Below the pieces are notes generated by a model. It was not told the origin of the DNA and did no database searches. It saw only the letters and a program-made list of their open reading frames with translations. Both the position numbers and the translations under genes were made by a program. A stretch of DNA of 5,360 nucleotides, from positions 1-5,360 of the forward strand of contig DBGCPK010000021.1 of NCBI GenBank assembly GCA_048359995.1. Reading direction: 5' to 3'. Each line of letters opens with the position of its first letter. Position 1 is the first letter of the stretch. This stretch comes from UBA3210 sp048359995 (GTDB lineage: Bacteria > Bacillota_I > Bacilli_A > RFN20 > CAG-449). Below, piece by piece: positions 1-5,140 of the stretch.

Positions 1-1
1 T

Positions 2-130
2 ATAGTCGGAGCATATGAAAATAATTTGCTGACAAAGGAAAACTTGGGTACTATTGCGGATTTGTATAATGGAGAAAAAACAGAAGTAATCACACAAGTA
101 AAAACATCCTATCTCAATGTTATTTATTAG
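2..130 (+). CDS. C-terminal end of an unidentified protein, cut by the left edge
   Basis: An open frame enters from the left edge and runs 42 codons to a TAG at 128-130; the start lies outside the window. The visible residues (beginning IVGAYENNLL, ending SYLNVIY) are mixed charged and hydrophobic, with no signal sequence, membrane segment or motif I recognise. AT-rich codon use matches the following small membrane-protein gene. Another frame (117-275) overlaps its last codons and continues with protein-like sequence, so this end may itself come from a frameshift in a decaying gene. No function can be assigned. Confidence 0.45.
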   Translation: MVGAYENNLLTKENLGTIADLYNGEKTEVITQVKTSYLNVIY

Positions 131-275
131 CATTTTAAAATCTTCAAATGGCAGTCTTGAATTTCATATAGAGAATCATGGCAAAATTTAGGAAGTAAGT
201 GATGATGTTAATTTAGTATCTAAAAATCCATGTAAAAGGCTATGCGTATATATTAAATACTGGAATTTGTGCTAA
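117..275 (+). pseudogene. Decayed ORF interrupted by an amber codon
   Basis: From an ATG at 117 one frame reads 24 codons to a TAG at 189-191, then continues without another stop to a TAA at 273-275. The translation looks protein-like on both sides of the TAG: a segment ending SLEFHIENHGKI, then EVSDDVNLVSKNPCKRLCVYIKYWNLC-like residues. A single-base change (TGG to TAG) would explain the interruption. No ribosome binding site precedes the ATG, and the frame overlaps the end of the partial gene at 2-130, so both pieces may belong to one frameshifted gene. I do not recognise the family. The alternative is that the open stretch is chance in AT-rich DNA. Confidence 0.3.
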
Positions 276-283
276 ATAATAAA

Positions 284-290
284 AAGGAGG
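284..290 (+). promoter_or_regulatory. Ribosome binding site that sets the start at 299
   Basis: AAGGAGG lies 8 nt before the ATG at 299. It lies inside the longer open frame that begins with GTG at 269, so it argues for the inner ATG as the true start. Confidence 0.75.
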
Positions 291-298
291 CGATTATC

Positions 299-730
299 AT
301 GAAATACAATTATAAAATGACGAGTCAATATAAATGGTTTCATAACCGTTTCTTTTTTCATTTGTTCGCGGCAGGTGTATGGTTAATCGTCATTCTTTTG
401 ATATTTCTATTCACAATATTTGACGATAAAAAACTTGCTTTTGCATTTCTGATATGTGGTTGCTTACTTGTGATATTATTTTTCGGTCCGATTCTTATTT
501 ATTACGGAATGAAATTAGCAAAAATAACTAAGGACAAATATCAAATAAAAGAAGTAAAAGTTGTAAATGTATATGAGATTTCATCCAGAAAAATTCAGAT
601 AACCATTCTAACTGATGCAAAAGAAAATGAAGAGATTATAATTTATAAAATTTTTTTAGATCCGGCTATCTCTCTAAAGCAAGATTCAAAACTCAATGTT
701 CTTGTCGGTAATTCAAATATTTTAATTTAA
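299..730 (+). CDS. Small two-helix membrane protein of unknown function
   Basis: A 143-residue protein. The start was chosen at ATG 299 because AAGGAGG sits 8 nt upstream; the frame stays open to a GTG at 269, which has no better site. A short basic N-terminus (residues 1-18) is followed by two hydrophobic helices at about 19-41 and 46-70, joined by a tight FDDKK turn. Both ends are therefore expected on the same side of the membrane, probably the cytoplasm by the positive-inside rule. Residues about 82-143 form a soluble, beta-rich tail with alternating hydrophobics (KEVKVVNVYEI, RKIQITILT, KLNVLVGNSNILI), possibly a small barrel. It has no cysteine pair, catalytic motif or signal peptidase site that I can see. 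It is flanked on both sides by broken genes, with no partner to suggest a role. The family is not recognised. Confidence 0.75.
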   Translation: MKYNYKMTSQYKWFHNRFFFHLFAAGVWLIVILLIFLFTIFDDKKLAFAFLICGCLLVILFFGPILIYYGMKLAKITKDKYQIKEVKVVNVYEISSRKIQITILTDAKENEEIIIYKIFLDPAISLKQDSKLNVLVGNSNILI

Positions 731-767
731 ATAGAGAAATAATCGATAAACTCTATGAATAATAGGT

Positions 768-1041
768 ATGCAGAATATTTGCATTAGATTTATGGGAATG
801 TCACAAACCAAAATTGACACTGGCTTGGGATATTTATATGAGAATATGGTTGCTCAAATGTTATATGTGACAGGTAAAAAATTGTTTTATCATGCATTCC
901 CCAAAGAAAATTCAGGTCATAATTATGAGGTTGAATTTTTTAGTTACGAAAAGAAACAAGGTATATCCTATCGAGGTGAAATCATCAGGATATAAATTCA
1001 TGCATCTACATCAAAGCTATATTTCTCAAGAAGCCGAATGA
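768..1041 (+). pseudogene. Fragment of a DUF4143-type AAA ATPase, frameshifted
   Basis: The translation from 768 contains the block DTGLGYLYENMVAQML, followed by TGKKLFYHAFPKENSGHNYEVEF. This is typical of the C-terminal DUF4143 part of the large family of AAA ATPases common in Firmicutes and other anaerobes. After NYEVEF the frame is lost: the family continues with a PIEVKSSGYK motif, which appears here one frame away (about 950-995). Removing one T from the six-T run at 936-941 restores NYEVEFLVTKRNKVYPIEVKSSGYK up to a TGA at 1039-1041. The N-terminal Walker A/B ATPase domain is absent. DTGL joins almost directly to GYLYENMVAQ, as if a stretch normally between them were deleted. The residues after SSGYK no longer resemble the family. 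Family assignment is from memory of conserved motifs; the pseudogene status is seen directly. Confidence 0.72.
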
Positions 1042-1050
1042 AGTTATAGA

Positions 1051-1082
1051 GCATCTACCGAATAGGCAGATGCCTTTCTTTT
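1051..1082 (+). terminator. Terminator-like hairpin after the ATPase remnant
   Basis: GCATCTACC (1051-1059) pairs with GGCAGATGC (1065-1073) around a GAATA loop, with one A/C mismatch in nine positions. CTTTCTTTT follows at 1074-1082. The U tract is interrupted by one C, so efficiency may be moderate. It separates the decayed left region from the promoter at 1160. Confidence 0.6.
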
Positions 1083-1159
1083 ACGCATAATGATAAAAAT
1101 AATTCCTATTTAATAATGGAATATATATGAAAATAGAGGCTCTTAGTAGGACTTTATTT

Positions 1160-1188
1160 TTGAGTTTTTGAAAGTATTGTAGTATAAT
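1160..1188 (+). promoter_or_regulatory. Sigma-A promoter for the transglutaminase-like gene
   Basis: TTGAGT at 1160-1165 and a perfect TATAAT at 1183-1188 are separated by 17 bp. Transcription would begin near 1195, giving a leader of about 50 nt before the ATG at 1247. The start codon has only a weak upstream site (CGGGAAA, 1234-1240), so translation may be modest. Confidence 0.65.
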
Positions 1189-1246
1189 ATTTGTAAAGTT
1201 GTGATTAGCAACAGAGAGATAACAGTAATTTAACGGGAAATATGCT

Positions 1247-1954
1247 ATGGAAAAATACATTGAAGAAACCAAGATGCTTGATTTTTCTCATAAGTCAATT
1301 CAAAAGATAATAATATCGAGGGATTGGCTTAATCTAAATGAGTTTGAGAGAATAAAAGCAATATATAACTTCGTGCGAGATGAGATAAAATTCGGCTACA
1401 ATGTAAGCGATAAAATATCCGCAAGCAAAGTATTGAAGGACCATTACGGACAATGCAATACAAAAGGAACGCTGTTTATGGCGTTATTGCGCGGTGTCGG
1501 TATACCTTGTAGAATACATGGTTTTACAATCGATAAAGAATTACAAAAGGGTGCTATGACGGGAATTGTTTATAAGAACGCGCCTAAAAATGTATTCCAT
1601 AGTTGGGTTGAAGTGTGTTATCAAAATAAATGGTATAACTTGGAAGCGTTTATATTAGATAAAGACTACTTGACGAAATTGCAAAAAAGGTTTTCCGACT
1701 GCAAAGGAGAATTTTGCGGATATGGAGTTGCGGTAACAGATTTTAGAAATCCCGTAATAGAGTGGAACGCAAACGATACTTATATTCAAAGCGAAGGAAT
1801 AAATCAAGACTTCGGCGTCTATGACAATCCGGACGAGCTTTTGAAAGAACACGGACAAGAGATGTCAAGGTGTAAAGAACTCTTATATCGTTTGATCGGA
1901 AGGCGACTGATGAATCGGAATGTCAAAAAGATCAGGAATGTGAAATTTAATTGA
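1247..1954 (+). CDS. Transglutaminase-like superfamily protein (papain-fold, Cys-His-acid)
   Basis: A 235-residue protein with the transglutaminase-core arrangement. A helical lead-in (FERIKAIYNFVRDEIKFGYN, about 33-52) is followed by the catalytic cysteine in GQCNTKGTLF (Cys70), then ALLRGVGIPCR, the histidine in FHSWVEV (His118), and the acid position in WYNLEAFILD (Glu133). Many members have Asp at the last position; Glu is an acceptable acid, but it makes the exact chemistry uncertain. No signal peptide or membrane helix is seen, so it is probably cytoplasmic. Bacterial members are mostly thiol proteases, amidases or acyl-transfer enzymes rather than protein cross-linkers, and no substrate is evident. 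The C-terminus (about 205-235) is strongly basic. It lies 112 nt upstream of the LuxE-type gene on the same strand with no clear terminator between. That gene has its own promoter, so a functional link is possible but unproven. Its codon use is richer in AGA/AGG than the genes downstream. Confidence 0.85.
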   Translation: MEKYIEETKMLDFSHKSIQKIIISRDWLNLNEFERIKAIYNFVRDEIKFGYNVSDKISASKVLKDHYGQCNTKGTLFMALLRGVGIPCRIHGFTIDKELQKGAMTGIVYKNAPKNVFHSWVEVCYQNKWYNLEAFILDKDYLTKLQKRFSDCKGEFCGYGVAVTDFRNPVIEWNANDTYIQSEGINQDFGVYDNPDELLKEHGQEMSRCKELLYRLIGRRLMNRNVKKIRNVKFN

Positions 1955-2011
1955 AACCAACTTATATGGCGATAAGAAATGACAATCGAAAATGGGGGCA
2001 TTGCTCCGGAT

Positions 2012-2040
2012 TTGCTTTTACTCTCGCTTGTGTGTATAAT
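2012..2040 (+). promoter_or_regulatory. Promoter for the luxE-luxC operon
   Basis: TTGCTT at 2012-2017 and a perfect TATAAT at 2035-2040 are separated by 17 bp. Initiation near 2047 would leave a leader of only about 20 nt, containing the AGAGGTGAT ribosome binding site (2053-2061) 5-6 nt before the ATG at 2067. The promoter lies in the 112-nt gap after the transglutaminase-like gene. Confidence 0.6.
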
Positions 2041-2066
2041 GGTAATGCGATTAGAGGTGATCGGCG

Positions 2067-3179
2067 ATGTCGAAACGCACGAAATTATTCAAACGAAAGC
2101 ATCCATACGACACGGAAAATTCGAACGATTTGTTTTTTCAGGCGATGAAAGAAAACTGCATCTTTCAATATCGGAATTGCCCGGATTACAAGCGCATTTT
2201 GGATCAGATGAATTTCGATCCCGAATCGCTGAAATCCTATGAAGATCTTCGGAATATTCCCTTTATTCCTACGCTTTATTTCAAACATCATCAAGTTTTT
2301 TCGATGCGCGGGAGAAGAATGCTGATCAAAGCCACTTCCAGCGGAACGTCCGGAAAGAAATCTTATATGGGGTTCAATTTTATGTCGCTCTATCGAGGCA
2401 TGAGAATGCTATTGAAAATCGGAAAATATCACCATCTCTTTTCCTTAAAACCGGCTCACTTCGTCGTATTCGGATACGAGCCGTCGAAAGACAACGAAAT
2501 GGTGTTTGCCAAATCTGCGTACGGATTTACTTTTTTTAGCCCTGCTTTGAGTAAAACATTTGCATTGAAACGCACGAAAGAGGGGTATCGTCTCGATCTT
2601 GAATGCATCAAGAAAAAATTCATCGAATGCTCGAAATCAAAATATCCGGTGCGGACGGCGGGATTTCCATCTTACACTTATTTTTTGCTGAAATCGATGA
2701 AAGAAGAAGGGTTGAGAGTCAAACTTCCGAAAGGCTCGATTCTGACTTTGGGCGGAGGGTGGAAGCAGTTTTATTCCCAGAAGATCGAAAAGAAAGATTT
2801 CTATCGCTTGGTCGAAGAGGTTTTGGGGATCGATGAGAACCACATCATCGAATTTTTTTCCGCGGTGGAACATCCGATTCTCTATACGGATTGTCGATTT
2901 CATCATTTTCACATACCGGTATATAGCCGCGTAATCATTCGCGATCCCGACACTTTGCTGCCGGTGGAAAACAACCGAATCGGATTGATCAATCTTTTGA
3001 CTCCGATGGTCGATTCGGTTCCTGTCCTTAGCGTAATGACGGACGATTTGGGAATTCTGCACACGGAACCTTGCCCTTGCGGCTTGCCTTCTCCTTATCT
3101 GGAAGTCATCGGTCGCGTCGGCGTAAAAGATATCGTTACTTGCGCTGCCGGCGCACAGGAATATTTGAAAGAAAGGTGA
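2067..3179 (+). CDS. luxE: LuxE-type acyl-protein synthetase (acyl-AMP-forming)
   Basis: A 370-residue protein, close to the usual LuxE length of about 370-380. LuxE activates a carboxylic acid with ATP as acyl-AMP, carries the acyl group on its own cysteine and hands it to the LuxC reductase. Visible signs: an N-terminal segment typical of the family (IPFIPTLYFKHHQVFS, about 64-79); the adenylate-forming phosphate loop TSSGTSGKKS (90-99); EFFSAVEHP (262-270); a CPCGLPSP motif (336-343) shared with PaaK-like ligases; and GRVGVKDIVTCAAGAQEYL near the end, where Cys359 sits at the place of the acylated cysteine in Vibrio LuxE. The start is ATG 2067, with AGAGGTGAT upstream. The stop codon lies inside the ribosome binding site of the next gene, so the two are translationally linked. 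No luciferase genes are present; the acid could be a fatty acid or a small hydroxy acid. The gene symbol reflects family only. Confidence 0.9.
   Translation: MSKRTKLFKRKHPYDTENSNDLFFQAMKENCIFQYRNCPDYKRILDQMNFDPESLKSYEDLRNIPFIPTLYFKHHQVFSMRGRRMLIKATSSGTSGKKSYMGFNFMSLYRGMRMLLKIGKYHHLFSLKPAHFVVFGYEPSKDNEMVFAKSAYGFTFFSPALSKTFALKRTKEGYRLDLECIKKKFIECSKSKYPVRTAGFPSYTYFLLKSMKEEGLRVKLPKGSILTLGGGWKQFYSQKIEKKDFYRLVEEVLGIDENHIIEFFSAVEHPILYTDCRFHHFHIPVYSRVIIRDPDTLLPVENNRIGLINLLTPMVDSVPVLSVMTDDLGILHTEPCPCGLPSPYLEVIGRVGVKDIVTCAAGAQEYLKER
3173..3179 (+). promoter_or_regulatory. Ribosome binding site overlapping the luxE stop, sets the luxC start
   Basis: AAGGTGA (3173-3179) contains the luxE stop codon TGA and lies 5 nt before ATG 3185. 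This supports 3185 rather than the longer in-frame extension back to 3071, and indicates translational coupling of the pair. Confidence 0.8.
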
Positions 3180-3184
3180 AATCG

Positions 3185-4456
3185 ATGATTCTGTATCAAG
3201 GGAAACTATTGGAAAATCGGTTTCAGGACGAACATCTCGATCACCTTTGCGAAGATTGCGTCGCGACGTTGGAAAAAGGATTTTTTCCGTCTCCCGATGA
3301 GGTGGTCGAAGCCTGCGATTTGCTGTATCGTCGCGTGCTGAACGGAGAATACGAAAACGAAGTGCGATTCTTGCTTAAAAAAACCAAATTTTCTTACGAC
3401 CGCTTTTTGGAAACGGCGAAAATGTTTTCCAAAGAGGGGTTGATCGAGAAATGTCGGATCGAATGGGGAGAGGAAATGAAACTTCGCCCTTTATCTTCCG
3501 GAACGATTCGAAAGCGTATGCCGTTAGGAATTTTGTTTCATATCGCTGCCGGAAATGTCGACGGATTACCGGCGTTCAGCGTGATCGAAGGCCTTTTAAG
3601 CGGAAATATCAACATTTTGAAATTGCCTTCCGGCGATTCGGGATTATCGGTTCGTCTCTTGTTCGAATTGACGCGAATCGAACCGAGATTAAGAGAATTC
3701 ATTTACGTTTTCGACGTTCCTTCGGTCGAAACGGAGTCATTAAAGAAAATGGCGGAAATTGCCGACGGCGTCGTCGTTTGGGGCGGAGACGAAGCCGCGT
3801 CTGCCGCGCGGGCGCTGACGGATGTAAAAACCAAACTGATCGTTTGGGGGCATAAATTGTCGTTTGCTTACGTAACGGCGAAAGCGAAAGAAGAAGATTT
3901 GGTTTCACTCGCGGAACACATCTGTCGGACCGAACAAATTCTCTGTTCTTCGGTGCAGGGAATTTACATCGACAGCGAGGATTTCAAAGAAATCGAAGCG
4001 TTTGGACGAAGATTTTTCGAAATTCTGAAAATTGTCAACGCAAAATTGGGGAAAACGGATATCGGAATGCGAGGAAGAAATTCCATACGGCTTTATAACG
4101 ATCGATTGGAGGAGAAGGACGAACTCATTTTGTCTGACGAAGGAGTCAGCGTGGTCGTCAAACGGGACAGAGAACTCGAATTGTCATGCCTTTTTCGAAA
4201 CGTGTGGATAAAAGGATTGCCGCGTGAAAAGATCATTTCCGCGTTGAAAAAGAACAAAGGGCATTTGCAAAGTTGCGCGTTGTTATGCGGAAGCGGGGAA
4301 AGAGATCCGTTGTCGAAAGCGTTGGCATTGGCCGGCATTGTCAGAATTACGGGAACGAATCCGTCGCGGACATTCATCGGAGAGGCTCACGATGGGATGT
4401 ATCCGTTGAAAGAGTACAGCCGAATCGTGGAGTTCGATAAATTCGAAGAGGAATAA
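3185..4456 (+). CDS. luxC: LuxC-type acyl-CoA/acyl-protein reductase
   Basis: A 423-residue member of the LuxC family (aldehyde-dehydrogenase-like fold), somewhat shorter than the roughly 480 residues of marine LuxC. It would take the acyl group activated by the LuxE partner, hold it as a thioester on a cysteine and reduce it with NADPH to an aldehyde. Visible signs: the family block RKRMPLGILFHIAAGNVDGLPAFS-like at about 109-132; SGNINILKLPSGDSG (139-153); the nucleotide-binding portion VVVWGGDEAA (196-205) with KLIVWGHKLSFAYV (217-230); and the candidate catalytic cysteine Cys254 in TEQILCSSVQGIY. The C-terminal NPSRTFIGEAHDGMYPLKEYSRIV is also family-like. ATG 3185 was chosen for its ribosome binding site; upstream codons overlap luxE. 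No terminator is visible downstream, so transcription may continue into the peptide gene at 4622. Arginine codons are dominated by CGA, CGG and AGA. Confidence 0.9.
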   Translation: MILYQGKLLENRFQDEHLDHLCEDCVATLEKGFFPSPDEVVEACDLLYRRVLNGEYENEVRFLLKKTKFSYDRFLETAKMFSKEGLIEKCRIEWGEEMKLRPLSSGTIRKRMPLGILFHIAAGNVDGLPAFSVIEGLLSGNINILKLPSGDSGLSVRLLFELTRIEPRLREFIYVFDVPSVETESLKKMAEIADGVVVWGGDEAASAARALTDVKTKLIVWGHKLSFAYVTAKAKEEDLVSLAEHICRTEQILCSSVQGIYIDSEDFKEIEAFGRRFFEILKIVNAKLGKTDIGMRGRNSIRLYNDRLEEKDELILSDEGVSVVVKRDRELELSCLFRNVWIKGLPREKIISALKKNKGHLQSCALLCGSGERDPLSKALALAGIVRITGTNPSRTFIGEAHDGMYPLKEYSRIVEFDKFEEE

Positions 4457-4572
4457 ATCAGAAAAGAATCTGAAACCGATCTTCCGGCGAAGTAAAGAGA
4501 AGCGATTGCCGCGAAAGTTTTCGATCGATATTGATGAGATCCTATGGAAAATCAAAGATTCGGGAATTTATT

Positions 4573-4601
4573 TTGACAATAGGCGGAAAGTGATTTAGAA
4601 T
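4573..4601 (+). promoter_or_regulatory. Strong promoter before the first peptide gene and tRNA-Arg
   Basis: Perfect TTGACA at 4573-4578 and TAGAAT at 4596-4601 with a 17-bp spacer, near the sigma-A consensus. Initiation would fall near 4608, only about 14 nt before the ATG at 4622. It is the only good promoter seen upstream of the tRNA at 4760, so it may serve both peptide and tRNA. Confidence 0.75.
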
Positions 4602-4609
4602 TTAGCTAT

Positions 4610-4616
4610 GAGGTGA
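4610..4616 (+). promoter_or_regulatory. Ribosome binding site of the first peptide gene
   Basis: GAGGTGA ends 5 nt before ATG 4622. It is a good match to the anti-Shine-Dalgarno sequence, resembles the sites of luxE and luxC, and supports real translation of this 41-codon frame. Confidence 0.75.
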
Positions 4617-4621
4617 ACGGC

Positions 4622-4747
4622 ATGAAAAAAGATTATCAGACTCCTGAAATGGTATTGGAATCTCTGGAAATCAAAGATATCGTCGAAACTTCGAACGGAG
4701 TCAATCCCGGCGAAGACAGCGAAAGCGGATTCGGACCGTTCGCATAG
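4622..4747 (+). CDS. Short acidic peptide, first of a homologous pair (precursor-like)
   Basis: A 41-residue peptide starting MKKDYQTPEMVLESLEIKD and ending GFGPFA, with stop TAG at 4745-4747. It has a near-consensus promoter and a good ribosome binding site, so expression is likely. It lacks a hydrophobic signal sequence and cysteine. The layout suggests a leader (Y5, P8, then an amphipathic Glu/Leu helix to KDIVETS at 18-24) and a Gly/Asp/Glu-rich tail from about G26. The second peptide at 5245 aligns along this length with about 15 identities in 31 columns and one gap: MKK, YxxPE, KD, TSxG, GE. Short peptides of this style (MKKxYxxP..., DVITTSxG) occur in many Firmicutes as hypothetical proteins, some near ribosomal-peptide clusters; that is recollection, not a search. 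It lies 165 nt after luxC and 12 nt before a tRNA gene. Function unknown; a modified-peptide precursor is one possibility. Confidence 0.75.
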   Translation: MKKDYQTPEMVLESLEIKDIVETSNGVNPGEDSESGFGPFA

Positions 4748-4759
4748 TCTAAGGTTTCT

Positions 4760-4836
4760 GCGCCAATAGCTCAACTGGATAGAGTATCAGACTTCGAATC
4801 TGAGGGTTGCGGGTTCAATTCCTGCTTGGCGTGCCA
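4760..4836 (+). tRNA. tRNA-Arg, anticodon UCG (encoded CCA)
   Basis: A full cloverleaf can be folded by hand. The acceptor GCGCCAA (4760-4766) pairs with TTGGCGT (4826-4832), including one G-U. The D arm is GCTC/GAGT (4769-4772, 4782-4785) with a GG-containing loop. The anticodon stem TCAGA/TCTGA (4787-4791, 4799-4803) encloses loop CTTCGAA, giving anticodon TCG at 4794-4796. A five-base variable loop GGGTT is followed by the T arm GCGGG/CCTGC with loop TTCAATT. The discriminator is G, followed by an encoded CCA (4834-4836). It reads CGA and probably CGG codons, which are frequent in luxE and luxC. It starts 12 nt after the peptide stop and is followed by an intrinsic terminator. Confidence 0.97.
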
Positions 4837-4849
4837 TTGAAGACCATCG

Positions 4850-4879
4850 GTTCTTGTCGTTACGACGAGAACTTTTTTT
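4850..4879 (+). terminator. Intrinsic terminator after tRNA-Arg
   Basis: GTTCTTGTCG (4850-4859) pairs with CGACGAGAAC (4863-4872), ten pairs including one G-U, around a TTA loop, followed directly by seven T (4873-4879). It is the first strong terminator after the start of luxE, so luxE, luxC, the peptide and the tRNA could share a transcript. Confidence 0.9.
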
Positions 4880-5021
4880 GTGAATATCGAAAATCGTAGA
4901 AAATCGTTTCAATCCTGTCTAAAAAAATTCGATCATTAAAAATAAAAAAAAAAAAAACGAAATGCTCATGCGCGTTTATTTGAGAATTCCAAATACATGA
5001 AAAATTCCGAAACGGCGCAAG

Positions 5022-5060
5022 GAAAAAGATATTCGATGCATTTAAACATCGAAATTTTTC
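5022..5060. terminator. Hairpin with flanking A and T runs, possible bidirectional terminator
   Basis: TTCGATG (5032-5038) and CATCGAA (5047-5053) form seven perfect pairs around an eight-base loop. GAAAAA (5022-5027) can pair with TTTTTC (5055-5060) outside an unequal bulge. A-rich before and T-rich after, it could terminate transcription in either direction. The stem is only moderately GC-rich, so strength is uncertain. Confidence 0.4.
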
Positions 5061-5079
5061 TCATGCGAAGAAAAAACAA

Positions 5080-5121
5080 TTCATGAAGTTTGTATAAAAT
5101 TTCATGAAGTTTGTATAAAAT
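5080..5121 (+). repeat. Exact 21-bp tandem duplication
   Basis: Two identical adjacent 21-bp units (5080-5100 and 5101-5121), each starting TTCATGAAGTTTG and ending TATAAAAT. The first eight bases, TTCATGAA, are a perfect palindrome, so the palindromes recur at two helical turns on one DNA face. The duplication lies about 50 bp upstream of the second peptide's promoter. Confidence 0.95.
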
Positions 5122-5140
5122 TTTATTATATATCATTTCG

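Larger units (their letters stand above)
4880..5140 (+). other. Gene-free AT-rich spacer with repeats
   Basis: No credible coding frame is seen on either strand. The stretch holds two copies of GAAAATCGT 10 bp apart (4889-4897, 4899-4907), a run of 14 A (4944-4957), CTCATGCG twice (4965-4972, 5060-5067), a hairpin at 5022-5060 and a 21-bp tandem duplication at 5080-5121. Confidence 0.6.

Noticed and set aside
1081..1272. Minus-strand frame of 63 codons before the transglutaminase-like gene
   Set aside because: AT-rich, no motif, covers a good plus-strand promoter and runs into a real gene; no ribosome binding site seen.
1979..2242. Overlapping plus-strand frame across the luxE start
   Set aside because: No ribosome binding site, no recognisable family; it is the shifted reading of the promoter region and luxE N-terminus.
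2637..3062. Long minus-strand open frame inside luxE
   Set aside because: Antisense shadow of a well-supported gene, with low-complexity Arg/Ser/Phe composition and no start signals.
3071..3184. N-terminal extension of the luxC frame upstream of ATG 3185
   Set aside because: It overlaps the conserved C-terminus of luxE, has an Arg/Ser-rich out-of-frame look, and ATG 3185 has a good ribosome binding site.
2067..4456. Bioluminescence operon
   Set aside because: luxA, luxB and luxD are absent from the window; LuxE/LuxC relatives are widespread in non-luminous pathways.
4458..4473. TCAGA...TCTGA hairpin right after the luxC stop as a terminator
   Set aside because: Only five pairs, AT-rich loop and no T tract afterwards; read-through to the peptide gene seems likelier.
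4093..4555. Minus-strand frames over the luxC end and the following spacer
   Set aside because: Shadows of luxC with unnatural Ser/Arg/Phe-rich composition.
4809..4836. tRNA 3' end as an integration attachment site
   Set aside because: No second copy of this sequence and no integrase gene is visible in the window.
4889..4907. GAAAATCGT repeats as the start of a CRISPR or iteron array
   Set aside because: Only two nine-base copies with no further spaced units; insufficient for either.
4944..4957. Run of 14 A as a functional element
   Set aside because: A homopolymer in AT-rich spacer with no hairpin in front on either strand; also prone to sequencing error.
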